This document shows, piece by piece, positions 6,793-16,648 of a DNA stretch of 64,000 nt. The position numbers and the translations under genes are program-made. Position 1 is the stretch's first letter, and each line of letters begins with the position of its first letter. Under the pieces are notes generated by a model. It saw only the letters and a program-made list of their open reading frames with translations. It searched no databases and was not told where the DNA came from. The stretch is from Ilyomonas limi (GTDB lineage: Bacteria > Bacteroidota > Bacteroidia > Chitinophagales > Chitinophagaceae), in the NCBI RefSeq assembly GCF_005233845.1, contig NZ_SZQL01000013.1:1-64000 (forward strand). The letters are read 5' to 3'.

Positions 6793-9700
6793 TTAAAATT
6801 TAATATTTAAGTTAACACCTAAACTCCTGGTGGTTGGTAAACCTGGAGATTCCAGCCCTACCATGGCATCGGTACCGTAGCCAGCAGATTCCGGATCAAT
6901 GTTGTCTATCCATTTCTTAATAATTAAAACATTGAAGGCTACAAAATCAACCTTAAGTCCTTTAATCGGCCATTTAGCAGAAAGCATCCTGGTAAAATCA
7001 TATCCTAAACTAATCTGGCGCAGCTTCCAATAGCCACCATTATAAACAATTGGTTCAACAATTTGTTGCGAGCGGAGGTGCTCCCAATAAGTTTGCACCG
7101 GCGCAACCGCTGTATTTGTTTGACCGTCAGCAGTCACACCTTTACCTATAACACCACCTTCCCTTCCTTCGAGTGTCATTTTATGCAGGCCATGCCGCAC
7201 GGCATTGAAGTTGGTACCGGAAAGCATTTTATTGCCCAATTTGTAGTCAATTAAAACGGAGAGATTAATGCCTTTGTATGAGAAGGCATTTAAAAAGCCG
7301 CCGGTCCATTTAGGTAAACCGCTGCCAAACAAGATAAAATCTGCTGTTCTTTGCGGTAATCCGTTTGATTGGAAGATCATATTGCCTTTGGCATCCCTGG
7401 CATAACCATAACCTGCAATTTGCCCCATTTCCTCACCTACCACCAGTCTTACTTCTCCGTTAAATGGATGGGTGCCTGTAGTAAACTTTTCCCCCGGTAC
7501 ATCGGTAGTCAATCTGTTTACTCTGGTGATGTTATAAGCAGTGTTGGCTGTAAAGTCCCATCTGAAATTTTTACTTTGAATAAGTCCGAGATTCAGCAAG
7601 GCTTCAAAGCCTTTATTCTGGCTTTCGCCGCTGTTGATCAGGGTGCTGGTAAAACCGGAAGCATCTGAAATCTGTACGGCAACAATTTGATCTAACGTTA
7701 TCTTCTTGTAAACAGCACCATCAAAATGAACTCTCTGGTTAAACATCGTTAATTCAAGCCCTGCTTCAGTTTCCTTGATCCGCATGGGTTTTAAATTTTT
7801 GTTGGGCAAAGCAGCTCCGCTGCTTCCCACTGTAACAGCTGTACCCAGCGGGTTGTTAATGGTGTTGGCATTAACGTTATAAAACAACTGGTCGGCATAA
7901 GCATTCACATCAGCATCACTACCTACCTCAGCGTATCCTAATCTCACTTTACCAAAGTTGAGCCATGGCAATGCGCCACGCAACGACTCGCTAAAGACAT
8001 AAGAGCCGGAAACCGAAGGATAAAAAATACCATTGTTTTCTTTTGATAAAGTAGAGAACCAATCTTCTCTGATGGTACCCGTCAGATACAATGTTCTTTT
8101 CCAGGAAAGATCAGTGGAGCCATAAAGCGAGTTAACCTTTTTTTCATCAATAGTGTAAACAGGGTTTTTTGCCCGCCCATTCTGTACCGTATAAAGCCCT
8201 CTTACCACAAAGTCTGTTACCTGAACATTATTGATGTCAAAACGCCTGTGCATTTGGTTACCACCGGCTGTAAGGGTTACATCAAAATCTCCAAAGGTTT
8301 TGTTAGCACTGGTGAGGAAGTCTAAATTGGTTTCTCTGAAACGACGGTTTTCCTGTGTATAGACCCCATTGAAAAATCCGGCTTGAGCAGGTGTTCTGGA
8401 CGCCTGACCGGTTGGAAAATTGTTCACCTCTTCATCGCGGGAATAGTAATCTTGTCCTAAACGTCCCTGAATCCACCACCACGGAAGAATGTTATATTTA
8501 GCAGATACATTGCCGAAGATCCTGTCTCTTTTAATGGTATGAAACTGTTCTGCTAATACAAAGTACGGGTTTGTGCGATTCTTAAACCGTGACCAAACAT
8601 ATTCATTTCCATCTGCATCATATTTGTTTGCGTCTAAAACACTTAAAGGCATCGAGTTGGCTAAGGACATTAATGTTGTGGGAATAGAATTGTCCTGGTT
8701 TGCGATGTTTGGCGGGTTTTCATTCCTTTCGTTTGAATAATTGATATTTCCCGAAACGCTTAACTGCTCCGAAAGGTTGTAATTAAAGCCAAGATTCAAC
8801 AATTTGCGGTTGAATTTGTTGTTAGGCATGATACCCGTGTTGTCCGTATTGTTCAGCGAGAAATGCAAACCTCCCTTTTCGCCTGTTGCGTCCACTGCCA
8901 CGGTGTTCGAGAAATTTTGCCCGTGCCTGTAAAATTCTTTAATACGGCTGCCTTGTGGTACATAAGGAACCACCACGCTATCAAACAACACTTGTGTCAT
9001 TCCCGGTTGAAATTTTTCACCAAAAGACCATTCGCCCGAAGTGGGGTTGGGTGTGGTAGGGCGCACACCGTTTTCTCCCTGTCCATACACCATTTGATAA
9101 TCGGTAAAATCCAAAGGCGTTTCATTGGTATAATTTGAATTGAGGGTTACGCCAATGCCTTTGCCCTTACCTCTTGTTTTTGTGGTAATCATGATTACCC
9201 CATTTTGTGCACGATAACCATATAGAGCAGCAGCAGGTGCGCCTTTCAAAACAGTCATGCTTTCGATGTCATCGGGATTGATGCTCGATAAACCATCACC
9301 GCCATCGGCGTAAACACCGCCGCCCGTTACCCCAACCGTATTACTGTTATAACTGGTGTTATCAACAGGAACGCCGTTGATAACAATCAGCGGGCTGCCG
9401 CCGCCATTGATAGAAGATTGGCCGCGAATGCGGATTTTAGAAGATCCTCCCGGACCCGTACCCAGCGAGGTAATGTTTACACCCGCTACTTTACCTTCCA
9501 GGGAGTTCATAGGGTTGGGGGTGCGGTTAGTGGTAAGTTCTTCCGGTTTTACGCTGGTAACCGAATAGCCCAATCCTCTGGATTGCTTGGTAATACCTAA
9601 GGCGGTTACCACTACCCCCTGCAGGCTTTGCGAAGAAGGCTGTAAGGTAACGTTTACCTGTTGCTGTCCCTTAACCGGCACTTCACTGGTGGTATAGCCC

Positions 9701-9948
9701 ACATAGCTAAAGACCAATGTAGCAGTTGGTGCAGCCTTGATGCTGTATTGTCCTTGCGCATCGGTGGTGGTGCCACCTGTACTACCTTTTACAACAACAG
9801 AAACGCCGGTGAGGCTTTTCCCGCCTTCATCCGTTACCGTTCCGGTAACTGTTTGTGCATGGGCGTTGATAAAAAAAGAAAAAAACAAAAAAGAAAGCAG
9901 TAGTTTGATGAAGCGTGTTCGTAAACACGGCCTGACGTTTTTTTTCAT
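6793..9948 (-). CDS. SusC/RagA-family TonB-linked outer membrane transporter
   Basis: 1051 residues. A signal peptide (1-32, ending AHA-Q) is followed by a CarboxypepD_reg-like domain (about 33-115, VTGTVTDEGGKSLTGVSVVV), the plug (about 120-260, including SLEGKVAGVNI and IRIRGQSSI) and a 22-strand barrel to the end (SLGVNLNIKF). It imports its ligand across the outer membrane using TonB energy, together with the SusD lipoprotein downstream. It is separated by 179 bp from the dehydratase gene upstream, so an internal promoter is possible, although I see no convincing -33/-7 pair there. Context (dehydratase, BASS importer, FAH, ALDH) points to a sugar acid or acidic oligosaccharide as cargo; this is inferred. 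Confidence 0.95.
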   Translation of the reverse strand: MKKNVRPCLRTRFIKLLLSFLFFSFFINAHAQTVTGTVTDEGGKSLTGVSVVVKGSTGGTTTDAQGQYSIKAAPTATLVFSYVGYTTSEVPVKGQQQVNVTLQPSSQSLQGVVVTALGITKQSRGLGYSVTSVKPEELTTNRTPNPMNSLEGKVAGVNITSLGTGPGGSSKIRIRGQSSINGGGSPLIVINGVPVDNTSYNSNTVGVTGGGVYADGGDGLSSINPDDIESMTVLKGAPAAALYGYRAQNGVIMITTKTRGKGKGIGVTLNSNYTNETPLDFTDYQMVYGQGENGVRPTTPNPTSGEWSFGEKFQPGMTQVLFDSVVVPYVPQGSRIKEFYRHGQNFSNTVAVDATGEKGGLHFSLNNTDNTGIMPNNKFNRKLLNLGFNYNLSEQLSVSGNINYSNERNENPPNIANQDNSIPTTLMSLANSMPLSVLDANKYDADGNEYVWSRFKNRTNPYFVLAEQFHTIKRDRIFGNVSAKYNILPWWWIQGRLGQDYYSRDEEVNNFPTGQASRTPAQAGFFNGVYTQENRRFRETNLDFLTSANKTFGDFDVTLTAGGNQMHRRFDINNVQVTDFVVRGLYTVQNGRAKNPVYTIDEKKVNSLYGSTDLSWKRTLYLTGTIREDWFSTLSKENNGIFYPSVSGSYVFSESLRGALPWLNFGKVRLGYAEVGSDADVNAYADQLFYNVNANTINNPLGTAVTVGSSGAALPNKNLKPMRIKETEAGLELTMFNQRVHFDGAVYKKITLDQIVAVQISDASGFTSTLINSGESQNKGFEALLNLGLIQSKNFRWDFTANTAYNITRVNRLTTDVPGEKFTTGTHPFNGEVRLVVGEEMGQIAGYGYARDAKGNMIFQSNGLPQRTADFILFGSGLPKWTGGFLNAFSYKGINLSVLIDYKLGNKMLSGTNFNAVRHGLHKMTLEGREGGVIGKGVTADGQTNTAVAPVQTYWEHLRSQQIVEPIVYNGGYWKLRQISLGYDFTRMLSAKWPIKGLKVDFVAFNVLIIKKWIDNIDPESAGYGTDAMVGLESPGLPTTRSLGVNLNIKF

Positions 9949-10127
9949 AATAGCAAGTTGTTTAGAGAAGTGATAGAATGCAGATCGTTCTAAAGCAGTA
10001 CTAATTTATAAACTTAACCAAAATAAGTACAGGCGGAAACAAAAAATTTCAATATAAAACAGCATTGAATTTTATACCTGCCAATCCTATAGTGGAATTG
10101 TTTTTTATAAACGAAAACTTAGAATCA

Positions 10128-11402
10128 TTAAACAAAAAAAGGCACACCTGGTATAGCATATTTCTTCATACCTTTCTCATTGATCTCCACTCCAATGCCG
10201 GGTTTTTCAGAAACTGTAATAAAACTGTCTTTTACCCATTCGCCATCATAATGTATGATTTCCCTGAACATCGGATCTGTATGAAAATAGGACTGCCATT
10301 CCAGTATCAAAAAGTTAGGCACGGCGGCACAAACGTGTGCCGATGCCATGCATCCGAGAAAGGAAGCCACCATGTGCGGCGCAAACGGCGTATAATACAG
10401 GTTAGCCAGGTTGGCAATACGTTGCCCTTCGCCAAGCCCACCACATTTTTGCAGATCGGGCATCACAATGTCCACGGCGCCTATTTCCAGCATTCTTCTA
10501 AAACCATAAGCCAAATATTGGTTTTCACCGGCTGCAATAGGCGTTGTGGTACCTTCAGATACCAGTTTATAGGCTTCAACATTTTCAGCCGGCACAGGTT
10601 CTTCCAGCCATAAGAGATTCAACGGTTCCAGTCGTTTAGCTACTGCCTGCCCGGTTACCAGATCGTAGCGGCCATGCATATCCACCAGGATATCAATTGT
10701 TGGTCCCACTGCTTCGCGGGCTGCTGCAATCTGATCGTACATGCGTTGCAATTCAGCCGGGCTTGCCGTCCAGTTGTACATGTCATATTTATTGGGATCA
10801 TTGGCCTGGTCAAGGTCAAATTTCATAGCATTAAAGCCCATGTTTTTTGCCCGCGTGGCAGCTTCGGCAAAGTCTTTTGGTTGCGGCAAATTGCGCTGGT
10901 ACAAAGCGGTATCACTATACACACGGATTTTATCACGGAACTTTCCGCCCAGCAACTGGTACACCGGCACGTTCAAAGCCTTGCCGGCAAGGTCCCATAA
11001 AGCGATTTCAATGGCCGATAGCACCGCTACGTACATGCCAGACTGTGCACCCTGAAAGAAGCCTGATTTCCGGATGTATTCAAACAAACGGTTAGGATTT
11101 AAAGGGTTTTGTCCTTTTAACCGGCGTTCAAAATCTTTTACAAGATAATAGGTGCCAGGAATGGCATCTACCCCTTCGCCACATCCCCAGATGTCTTGAT
11201 TGGTATATATTTTCACAAACAAGCTGCCTTTGATATAGCCGCATTTAATCTCGGTGATCTTGAGGTCGGAAGGAGGTGATGGCATGTGTCTGTGCTCCAA
11301 CTTTTGTTCGTATTCACGACCAAAACCGGCGACAGCAGCAAACGGTGTCATAGCGGCAGCAATGGCCGCTTTGGAGATAAAAGAGCGTCTTGAATTTGTC
11401 AT
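10128..11402 (-). CDS. Tat-exported enolase-superfamily sugar-acid dehydratase
   Basis: 424 residues of the mandelate racemase/muconate lactonising enolase superfamily. The N-terminus SRRSFISKAA plus a hydrophobic segment is a twin-arginine signal, so the folded enzyme should be exported. Active-site residues are in place: K194-x-D196, D241-M-H243, E267, E293 and H343. The spacing D-x-H, +26 E, +26 E, +50 H equals that of the D-galactonate dehydratase subgroup (D183/H185, E209, E235, H285 in the E. coli enzyme, from memory). Predicted reaction: Mg-dependent dehydration of an aldonate to a 2-keto-3-deoxy acid. The exact substrate cannot be read from the sequence. It lies 22 bp after the RraA-like gene. 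Export of a dehydratase is unusual because most characterised relatives are cytoplasmic. Confidence 0.9.
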   Translation of the reverse strand: MTNSRRSFISKAAIAAAMTPFAAVAGFGREYEQKLEHRHMPSPPSDLKITEIKCGYIKGSLFVKIYTNQDIWGCGEGVDAIPGTYYLVKDFERRLKGQNPLNPNRLFEYIRKSGFFQGAQSGMYVAVLSAIEIALWDLAGKALNVPVYQLLGGKFRDKIRVYSDTALYQRNLPQPKDFAEAATRAKNMGFNAMKFDLDQANDPNKYDMYNWTASPAELQRMYDQIAAAREAVGPTIDILVDMHGRYDLVTGQAVAKRLEPLNLLWLEEPVPAENVEAYKLVSEGTTTPIAAGENQYLAYGFRRMLEIGAVDIVMPDLQKCGGLGEGQRIANLANLYYTPFAPHMVASFLGCMASAHVCAAVPNFLILEWQSYFHTDPMFREIIHYDGEWVKDSFITVSEKPGIGVEINEKGMKKYAIPGVPFFV

Positions 11403-11424
11403 TAATATAAAGTTTTATAGGTGA

Positions 11425-12363
11425 TTACCAGGTGCGTTCTTTAAGCAATTCCTGAATTTGTTCTTTAGGAACAGGTAATTCGTTAATGTGATCGTTGAGC
11501 CAGCCGGAGAAATCCTTTTCAATGTCATCCGACCATTTTGCATCAATCTGCCCGGCGGTGTACTTACCTTCCCGCAGGCGCTGATGACCAAATAAATCGC
11601 GCAGCCGTACAATCTCAGAAGTTTTTACCACTTTTTCTGCCAAATGCGGCGGAATAAAAACAACCACGCCTTCTTTGCCCAGTACTACATCTCCCGGCAT
11701 TACGGTTACATTGCGAATACGGGTGGGTTGATTAATGCCAATGATCATCGTGTTTAAATCGCCGGGCGGATTGTGATAGGATGGGTCATAGCTGGTGTAA
11801 AATGAGGTGAAGCCACCAATTTCTTTCAGTCCTTCTATATCCCGCAAGGCGCCATCGTAAACAATGCCGTTTCCTGTTTTGGAGTAAATAGCATTGCCCA
11901 CATTGTCGCCAATCGTAGGACCATTTCTGTGCGCACCAAACTGATCGGCTACGTACACATCGCCTTTCACCAACAGATCAACGGCCCAGGTATTTTGTCC
12001 TCTTTTGCCCGCTTTTTTCCCACGGTCGTCAATAGCTTTCCACACATCGGGGCGGGCAGGCATAAAGGTGGTGGTCACTGCCCTTCCCACCAACACGCTA
12101 TCAGGATTGATCATTTTCCAGTCTTCTGCTACCTGGTAGCCATAACCCGCATTTTTCAACACTGCCCATACTTCTTCCACACTCACTGCTTTCATACGTT
12201 TAAGAATATCATCGGGCACTTTTGGTCTGCCATCGGCAAAGCGTTCCCCCTTCCATTCGGGAGTTAAAAAAATCAATTCTTCTTTTGAGATTTGCTGGCT
12301 TTTTAATGGTTGATAAAAAGCAAAACCCATCAGCAGGAGCAAAACAACTTTTCGTTTGAACAT
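11425..12363 (-). CDS. Secreted RraA-like (class II aldolase/demethylmenaquinone methyltransferase family) protein
   Basis: 312 residues. Residues 1-22 form a Sec signal peptide (hydrophobic LLLLMGFAFY, cleavage near LKS-QQ). The RraA-like domain covers about 60-270, with the signature DNVGNAIYSKTG and VYDGALRDIEG (R174, D175). R-D in this motif, together with the preceding G-rich loop, forms the metal/oxaloacetate site in HMG/CHA-type aldolases. Family members either split 4-hydroxy-2-oxo acids or inhibit RNase E; export and the neighbours rule against an RNase role here. An aldolase or decarboxylase acting on a keto-deoxy sugar acid is plausible. It sits between the BASS importer (41 bp) and the dehydratase (22 bp), clearly one operon. 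The reaction is inferred only at family level. Confidence 0.85.
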   Translation of the reverse strand: MFKRKVVLLLLMGFAFYQPLKSQQISKEELIFLTPEWKGERFADGRPKVPDDILKRMKAVSVEEVWAVLKNAGYGYQVAEDWKMINPDSVLVGRAVTTTFMPARPDVWKAIDDRGKKAGKRGQNTWAVDLLVKGDVYVADQFGAHRNGPTIGDNVGNAIYSKTGNGIVYDGALRDIEGLKEIGGFTSFYTSYDPSYHNPPGDLNTMIIGINQPTRIRNVTVMPGDVVLGKEGVVVFIPPHLAEKVVKTSEIVRLRDLFGHQRLREGKYTAGQIDAKWSDDIEKDFSGWLNDHINELPVPKEQIQELLKERTW

Positions 12364-12404
12364 GTGATTTAAAGTTTAGAATAGTTATAAATTCTAGGTG
12401 CCTC

Positions 12405-13547
12405 TTAACTTATCGGCGCGGTATTTATTTCAGGCTTTTCTTCTTTTGTTGGCGCCGTATTTTCTTCAGGCAAACGGTTGTGCCACCAGCTTGATAAAAA
12501 AGAACCTGTTACATTCATCATCGGACCAAAAATGGCTGGCGCCAGCCCGGCAGTTGCCAGCTTACCCATAGTTAAGGCAAGCCCCGAAGCCAGCCCTGCG
12601 TTTTGCATGCCCACTTCCAGTGCAATTGTTCGGCAATCTTTTTCTGAGAATTTCAGGAGGCGTCCGGACCAATAGCCCAGAAAGTAACCGGCAATATTGT
12701 GAATAAAGGTGGCAAGCACCAGTAAAACACCAACCTGGAGTAAATTATCCCTGCCGGCGGCGGTGATCACCACAAGGATCAGGGCAATGCCAGCCATAGA
12801 AAGGATGGGCATGGCTTTGTCGAGCCAGTTAAATTTTCCACGCATGAGATAATGAAAAACCAGCCCGCCTACGATGGGAATAATCACAATCTTTGTGATA
12901 TCCCACATCATGTCTAAAAAATGTACGTCCACAAAGTTGCCACCCAGTAAACGCATGAGCAACGGTGTTAGAAAGGGTGCAAGCAATGTGGAGACGGTGG
13001 TTACCGAAACAGAAAGTGCAAGGTTGGCCCTTGCGAGATAACACATTACGTTGGAAGCTAAGCCACTGGGACAGCAACCCACGAGAATAATTCCTGCTGC
13101 GATCTCACTGGGAAAATTGAATAAGCTGGCTACTGCAAAACCAACCAGAGGCATAATGGTATAATGACAAACAATACCTACAATAATGCCTTTTGGCATG
13201 CGCAATACCTGGGCAAAATCTTTCAGGCTCAATTCGGTTCCCATACCAAACATGATGATCTGTAGCAGGGGAACGATCAGTGCTGAAAGTTTAAAGTTTC
13301 CAATAGTTTTAAAATATTGCGGATAATACATGGCAACACTTACCACACCCAATATAATTACAGTGTACGACAGCCCCCTGAGCATTTTATTGCCGCGGAA
13401 AGCAATAGCGAGATTAACAAAAAACAGCATCAGCAACCAACCTGAAAATTGATGGAGACTGCTGATGGTCATCACTACATAAACGAGCAAAAGAACCGCT
13501 GCCAGAAAATAGAAAAAAGAATAAACAGAACGCTTTGCTGTTGCCAT
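12405..13547 (-). CDS. Bile acid:sodium symporter family (BASS) organic-anion importer
   Basis: 380 residues, about ten membrane helices. The conserved BASS core is clear: ILVGCCPSGLASNVMCYLAR (about 155-175) followed by ALSVSVTTVSTLLAPFLTPL, and later LEVGMQNAGLASGLA. These motifs form the crossover region that binds Na+ and the anion. Family substrates include bile acids, pantoate and keto acids, all carboxylates. As first gene of the minus-strand sugar-acid locus it is a good candidate for inner-membrane uptake of the aldonate or of the keto-deoxy acid made in the periplasm. The C-terminal tail (EENTAPTKEEKPE) is polar and cytoplasmic. A 21-bp palindrome lies 72 bp upstream of the start and may control the operon. 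Confidence 0.88.
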   Translation of the reverse strand: MATAKRSVYSFFYFLAAVLLLVYVVMTISSLHQFSGWLLMLFFVNLAIAFRGNKMLRGLSYTVIILGVVSVAMYYPQYFKTIGNFKLSALIVPLLQIIMFGMGTELSLKDFAQVLRMPKGIIVGIVCHYTIMPLVGFAVASLFNFPSEIAAGIILVGCCPSGLASNVMCYLARANLALSVSVTTVSTLLAPFLTPLLMRLLGGNFVDVHFLDMMWDITKIVIIPIVGGLVFHYLMRGKFNWLDKAMPILSMAGIALILVVITAAGRDNLLQVGVLLVLATFIHNIAGYFLGYWSGRLLKFSEKDCRTIALEVGMQNAGLASGLALTMGKLATAGLAPAIFGPMMNVTGSFLSSWWHNRLPEENTAPTKEEKPEINTAPIS

Positions 13548-13618
13548 AAACAGATTTTATTTTTAAAAGAAGAAATTAAACGGCTATAGTGATGTATCGG
13601 CCCTGTGGTTTTGGCATA

Positions 13619-13639
13619 AATAACATTGCAAATGTTATT
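13619..13639. promoter_or_regulatory. Candidate operator: 9-bp inverted repeat around GCA
   Basis: AATAACATT (13619-13627), GCA, AATGTTATT (13631-13639) is a perfect palindrome with a 3-bp centre, the size and symmetry of a GntR- or LacI-type site. It is 72 bp upstream of the BASS gene that heads the sugar-acid locus. No regulator gene lies beside it, so the cognate protein is unknown. Confidence 0.45.
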
Positions 13640-14224
13640 GCCAATGCGTGTACCGCCTGCCAGTTTTATATAGTTGTCATTCACATGGTTTTGGCCATAT
13701 ATCCACACATCAAATCTGCCACGAGTTGGTGGTACTGGTGCATGCTTCTATGCCGCCTTTGTCTTTGATGATTTTATCTCAATCCGGCCATATAGATAGA
13801 TATTGGGCTGCCACACCGGCTTCCGTAGCGGAGTAGATATCCGGTATAATTCAGTCACTTTCAATGGTTTACAAAATGTCAAAGTTTCTTCCCGATGAAC
13901 TATTTTCGCCCATTCCTTTAATTCTTATGAAACTTCCGACCATCCATTGGCTGACCACGCCGTCTTTTCAACCCGGCGTTAAATCTTTCTTGTCGCTGAT
14001 TAAAGTTTCCGGCTGTGTACCAGACCGTTGGGCTACATACAATAGTGGTAGAAAGCAGAGGAGTTTTTTCATATAGCTTATTATTTTTTACAATCGTTTG
14101 TTTTAGCTCTGTTATTAACCATTTTGTGATTGGATTGATCTGTTGTTGAAGGCTCGTCGGCACCTCAAATTCATCAACAGCCTTTTGGTTAACTTTTTCG
14201 AAGATACATTATAACATAAATATC
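13640..14224. other. 585 bp without an identifiable gene
   Basis: Short open stretches exist on both strands, for example minus-strand frames around 13680-13900 and 13918-14163, but they are broken by stops and none resembles a family I can name. The broken frames suggest decayed coding DNA next to the pseudogene that follows. Confidence 0.4.
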
Positions 14225-14268
14225 ATCACTCAACAATGTTCTTTTTTCTGAATTCACCTGGTGTATGA

Positions 14269-15125
14269 TGCCGGGATAAAGAACTGGAACACGCGCGTAC
14301 CATCACGGGGAAAATCGACGCCGAAACAAAGGCATTAAGATCAGCCACCATCAACAAAATAGTAGAGCGAAATAAACCCATGGAGAATATAGAAACAGGC
14401 GTGCTGGTGGATATGATGATTTCGTACCGGAACATGGAAGCGTTCAACGATATGATGAAATTTATAAGACAGTCGCCGCGTTATGTCCTGAGTACGGTAA
14501 TGGTGCAGGAGCAATATGCTTTTGCATTAAACCGTGCTGGTAATAAAAAGATCCGGCAGATGAAGTACTGATTAAAGCGGCAGAAGATGTACTGCGAAAA
14601 CTGGAAGCAGAAGGAAAGGCTAGTAGTGAAACATATGGCATCTGGGGTAGAGTTTATAAACACAAATCTGACCAGGCTCATAAGCAGGGAAATATCGGTG
14701 AAGCTAAAGTGCGTTGAAAGAATGCATTGAAATATTACGGTAAAGGGTTTGAAGCTGACATACGTAATGCATACCCTGGTGTAAACTACATTACCTGCCT
14801 GGAACTGTCTGGTGACAGAACAAAAGCTATGCGTTTGGTACCGGCGGCAGAGTGTGCCGTTTTAGCGAAAATGAAGCGCAAAAAACCGGATTATTGGGAT
14901 TATGCCACATTGCCGGAACTGGCAGTAATTGAAAACCGGCTGGGAGGAGCCGAAGAATATTACTGGAAAGCCAAACCACTGGCTGTAGCAAACTGAATGT
15001 TTGGAACCACAAAAGATTATTTAGATAAAATCATCAGTTTTTACAAAGAGTGGGTGAAGAAACAGCAGGTATTGGAAAAATTACCGGAATGCTTGCTTAA
15101 ACAGTTAAAAGCTGCATGCACTTAA
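14269..15125 (+). pseudogene. Decayed MAP3K-TRAFs-binding-domain (TPR-like) protein
   Basis: Plus-strand frames joined in order give a recognisable helical-repeat protein. RDKELEHART leads to INKIVERNKPMENIETGVLV and MVQEQYAFALNRAGN. A frameshift near 14548 gives AAEDVLRKLEAEGKASSETY and GIWGRVYKH. A further break near 14715 gives YYGKGFEADIRNAYPGVNYI and KPDYWDYATLPELAVIEN. A last frame ends at about 15125. This is the order seen in proteins annotated as MAP3K TRAFs-binding domain or tetratricopeptide-repeat-containing. The N-terminal part of about 200 residues is missing, and there are at least two frameshifts plus internal stops. Such genes often sit in defence or accessory regions. It cannot make a full protein. 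Confidence 0.75.
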
Positions 15126-15295
15126 TTGGTTGCCCACAAAGACACCGGGATCACTAAGTTTAACAAAGAAGAATAAGAACATTTTTTATGTATATTACTC
15201 CATTTAACGCGTGGTAACTCTTTATTCTTAAAAATCTGCACAATTTTTAGGAAAGAAAAGTATGTAAAAGGTGGTAATTAATAGGTATCGGCTGG

Positions 15296-16636
15296 CTACA
15301 ACAATACTTTATACGCCACCCAAATCAGCACCTGCACTGTTATGCCCATACACAAAGTTGCCACACTATACACCTTTAATGTTGCAGCCGTTTGCAGGTT
15401 GGAAAAGCGGCTGATGACCCAAAAATAAGCATCGTTGGCATGGCTTACAACCATACTTCCGGCACCCATGCTTAAGATGGCTAATGTAATACCCGGGTGC
15501 GACGCTAAACCTAAATGTGTAAGCAGCGGCGCCACGAGCGAAGAAGCAGTGATAATCGCCACCGTAGTAGAACCTTGCGCTGTTTTTAAGACCGCCGTAA
15601 TCAAAAACGGGAAGAAAATACCAAGCGACAAACCACTCATCAATTCTCCTAAATTTTTACCCATGCCCGTTGCCTGCAATACTTCGCCAAACATACCACC
15701 TGCAGCAATAATGGACAGTATCATACCGGCTTTTTCTACACCTTCGGTCAGCCAGTGTGAAAGGTCCTTTTTGTGTGTTTTATCAATTAGTAATAATGTA
15801 CATACAACACCCAATATCAATGCTATCACCGGCTCGCCTGCAAAAGAGAGCAACTGCAATAACAGGCTTTGTTTTACGTCTTCCGGCAATACAAAAAGCA
15901 TTACAATCGATTTTGCAGCAATCAATGCAATAGGTAAAATAATGGGTAAAAAAGACGTGCCTGCAGGCGGTAGATTTTTTACAGCTATATGCGGTACTTC
16001 GGGCTCTATGTAAGCATGTGTTATTGCTCTTCCACGCGTTACACTTATTATATACCCTATTAATGCTGCAGGTATAGCCAGCACAATTCCCCACAACATC
16101 ACCATGCCTATATCTCCGCCTGCGGTACCCACTGCTGCCGTTATACCCGGGTGGGGTGGTACCAGGCAATGTACGGCATACAAAGCAGTCCCCAAAGCAG
16201 CAGCCATTATCGGCATTTTGCTATTTGTCCTTTGCACAAGCGAATGATTTAAACCACTCAATACCACAAAGCCGCTGTCACAAAAGATAGGTAAGCCAAT
16301 AATAAAGCCGGTGATGGCAATAGCAGCCGGTGCATTTTTTTCTTTTACTTTTTTAAGAATAAAAGTTGCCATACTTGCAGTAGCACCGGTTTTCTCCAGT
16401 ATTACCCCCAGGATAGTTCCGAGAATGATGAGCAAGCCTATTTTCTGCATGGTGTCGCCAAACCCTCTTTTAAGGGTATCTGCCAATGTATTTAATGGCA
16501 AATCACTCAGCAAGCCAACACTTAACGCAGCCATTAGCAAGGCCACAAAGGCATTCACTTTTTTGTAAGCCGTAAGCCATACAATAAAAGCAATAGCAGC
16601 AATGAGCAGGAATAGAAGGTAATAAGTAGATGTCAT
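15296..16636 (-). CDS. GntP-family permease (gluconate/glycerate-type H+ symporter)
   Basis: 446 residues with about 12 hydrophobic segments. The family motifs include LPIFCDSGFVVLSGLNHSL near 120 and ALYAVHCLVPPHPGITAAVG near 155, and a late AQGSTTVAIITASSLVAPLL. GntP proteins import gluconate, idonate, D-serine or glycerate with H+. The gene lies 12 bp downstream of the glycerate 2-kinase gene, on the same strand, so they form an operon and glycerate is the most likely cargo (inference). It could also take up gluconate-like products of the sugar-acid locus 2 kb away. It begins MTSTYYLLFLL with no cleavable signal. Confidence 0.92.
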   Translation of the reverse strand: MTSTYYLLFLLIAAIAFIVWLTAYKKVNAFVALLMAALSVGLLSDLPLNTLADTLKRGFGDTMQKIGLLIILGTILGVILEKTGATASMATFILKKVKEKNAPAAIAITGFIIGLPIFCDSGFVVLSGLNHSLVQRTNSKMPIMAAALGTALYAVHCLVPPHPGITAAVGTAGGDIGMVMLWGIVLAIPAALIGYIISVTRGRAITHAYIEPEVPHIAVKNLPPAGTSFLPIILPIALIAAKSIVMLFVLPEDVKQSLLLQLLSFAGEPVIALILGVVCTLLLIDKTHKKDLSHWLTEGVEKAGMILSIIAAGGMFGEVLQATGMGKNLGELMSGLSLGIFFPFLITAVLKTAQGSTTVAIITASSLVAPLLTHLGLASHPGITLAILSMGAGSMVVSHANDAYFWVISRFSNLQTAATLKVYSVATLCMGITVQVLIWVAYKVLL

Positions 16637-16648
16637 GTATTTGGTATG

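Noticed and set aside
13918-14163. 81-codon minus-strand frame
   Set aside because: Odd composition, no family match, and broken continuations in other frames.
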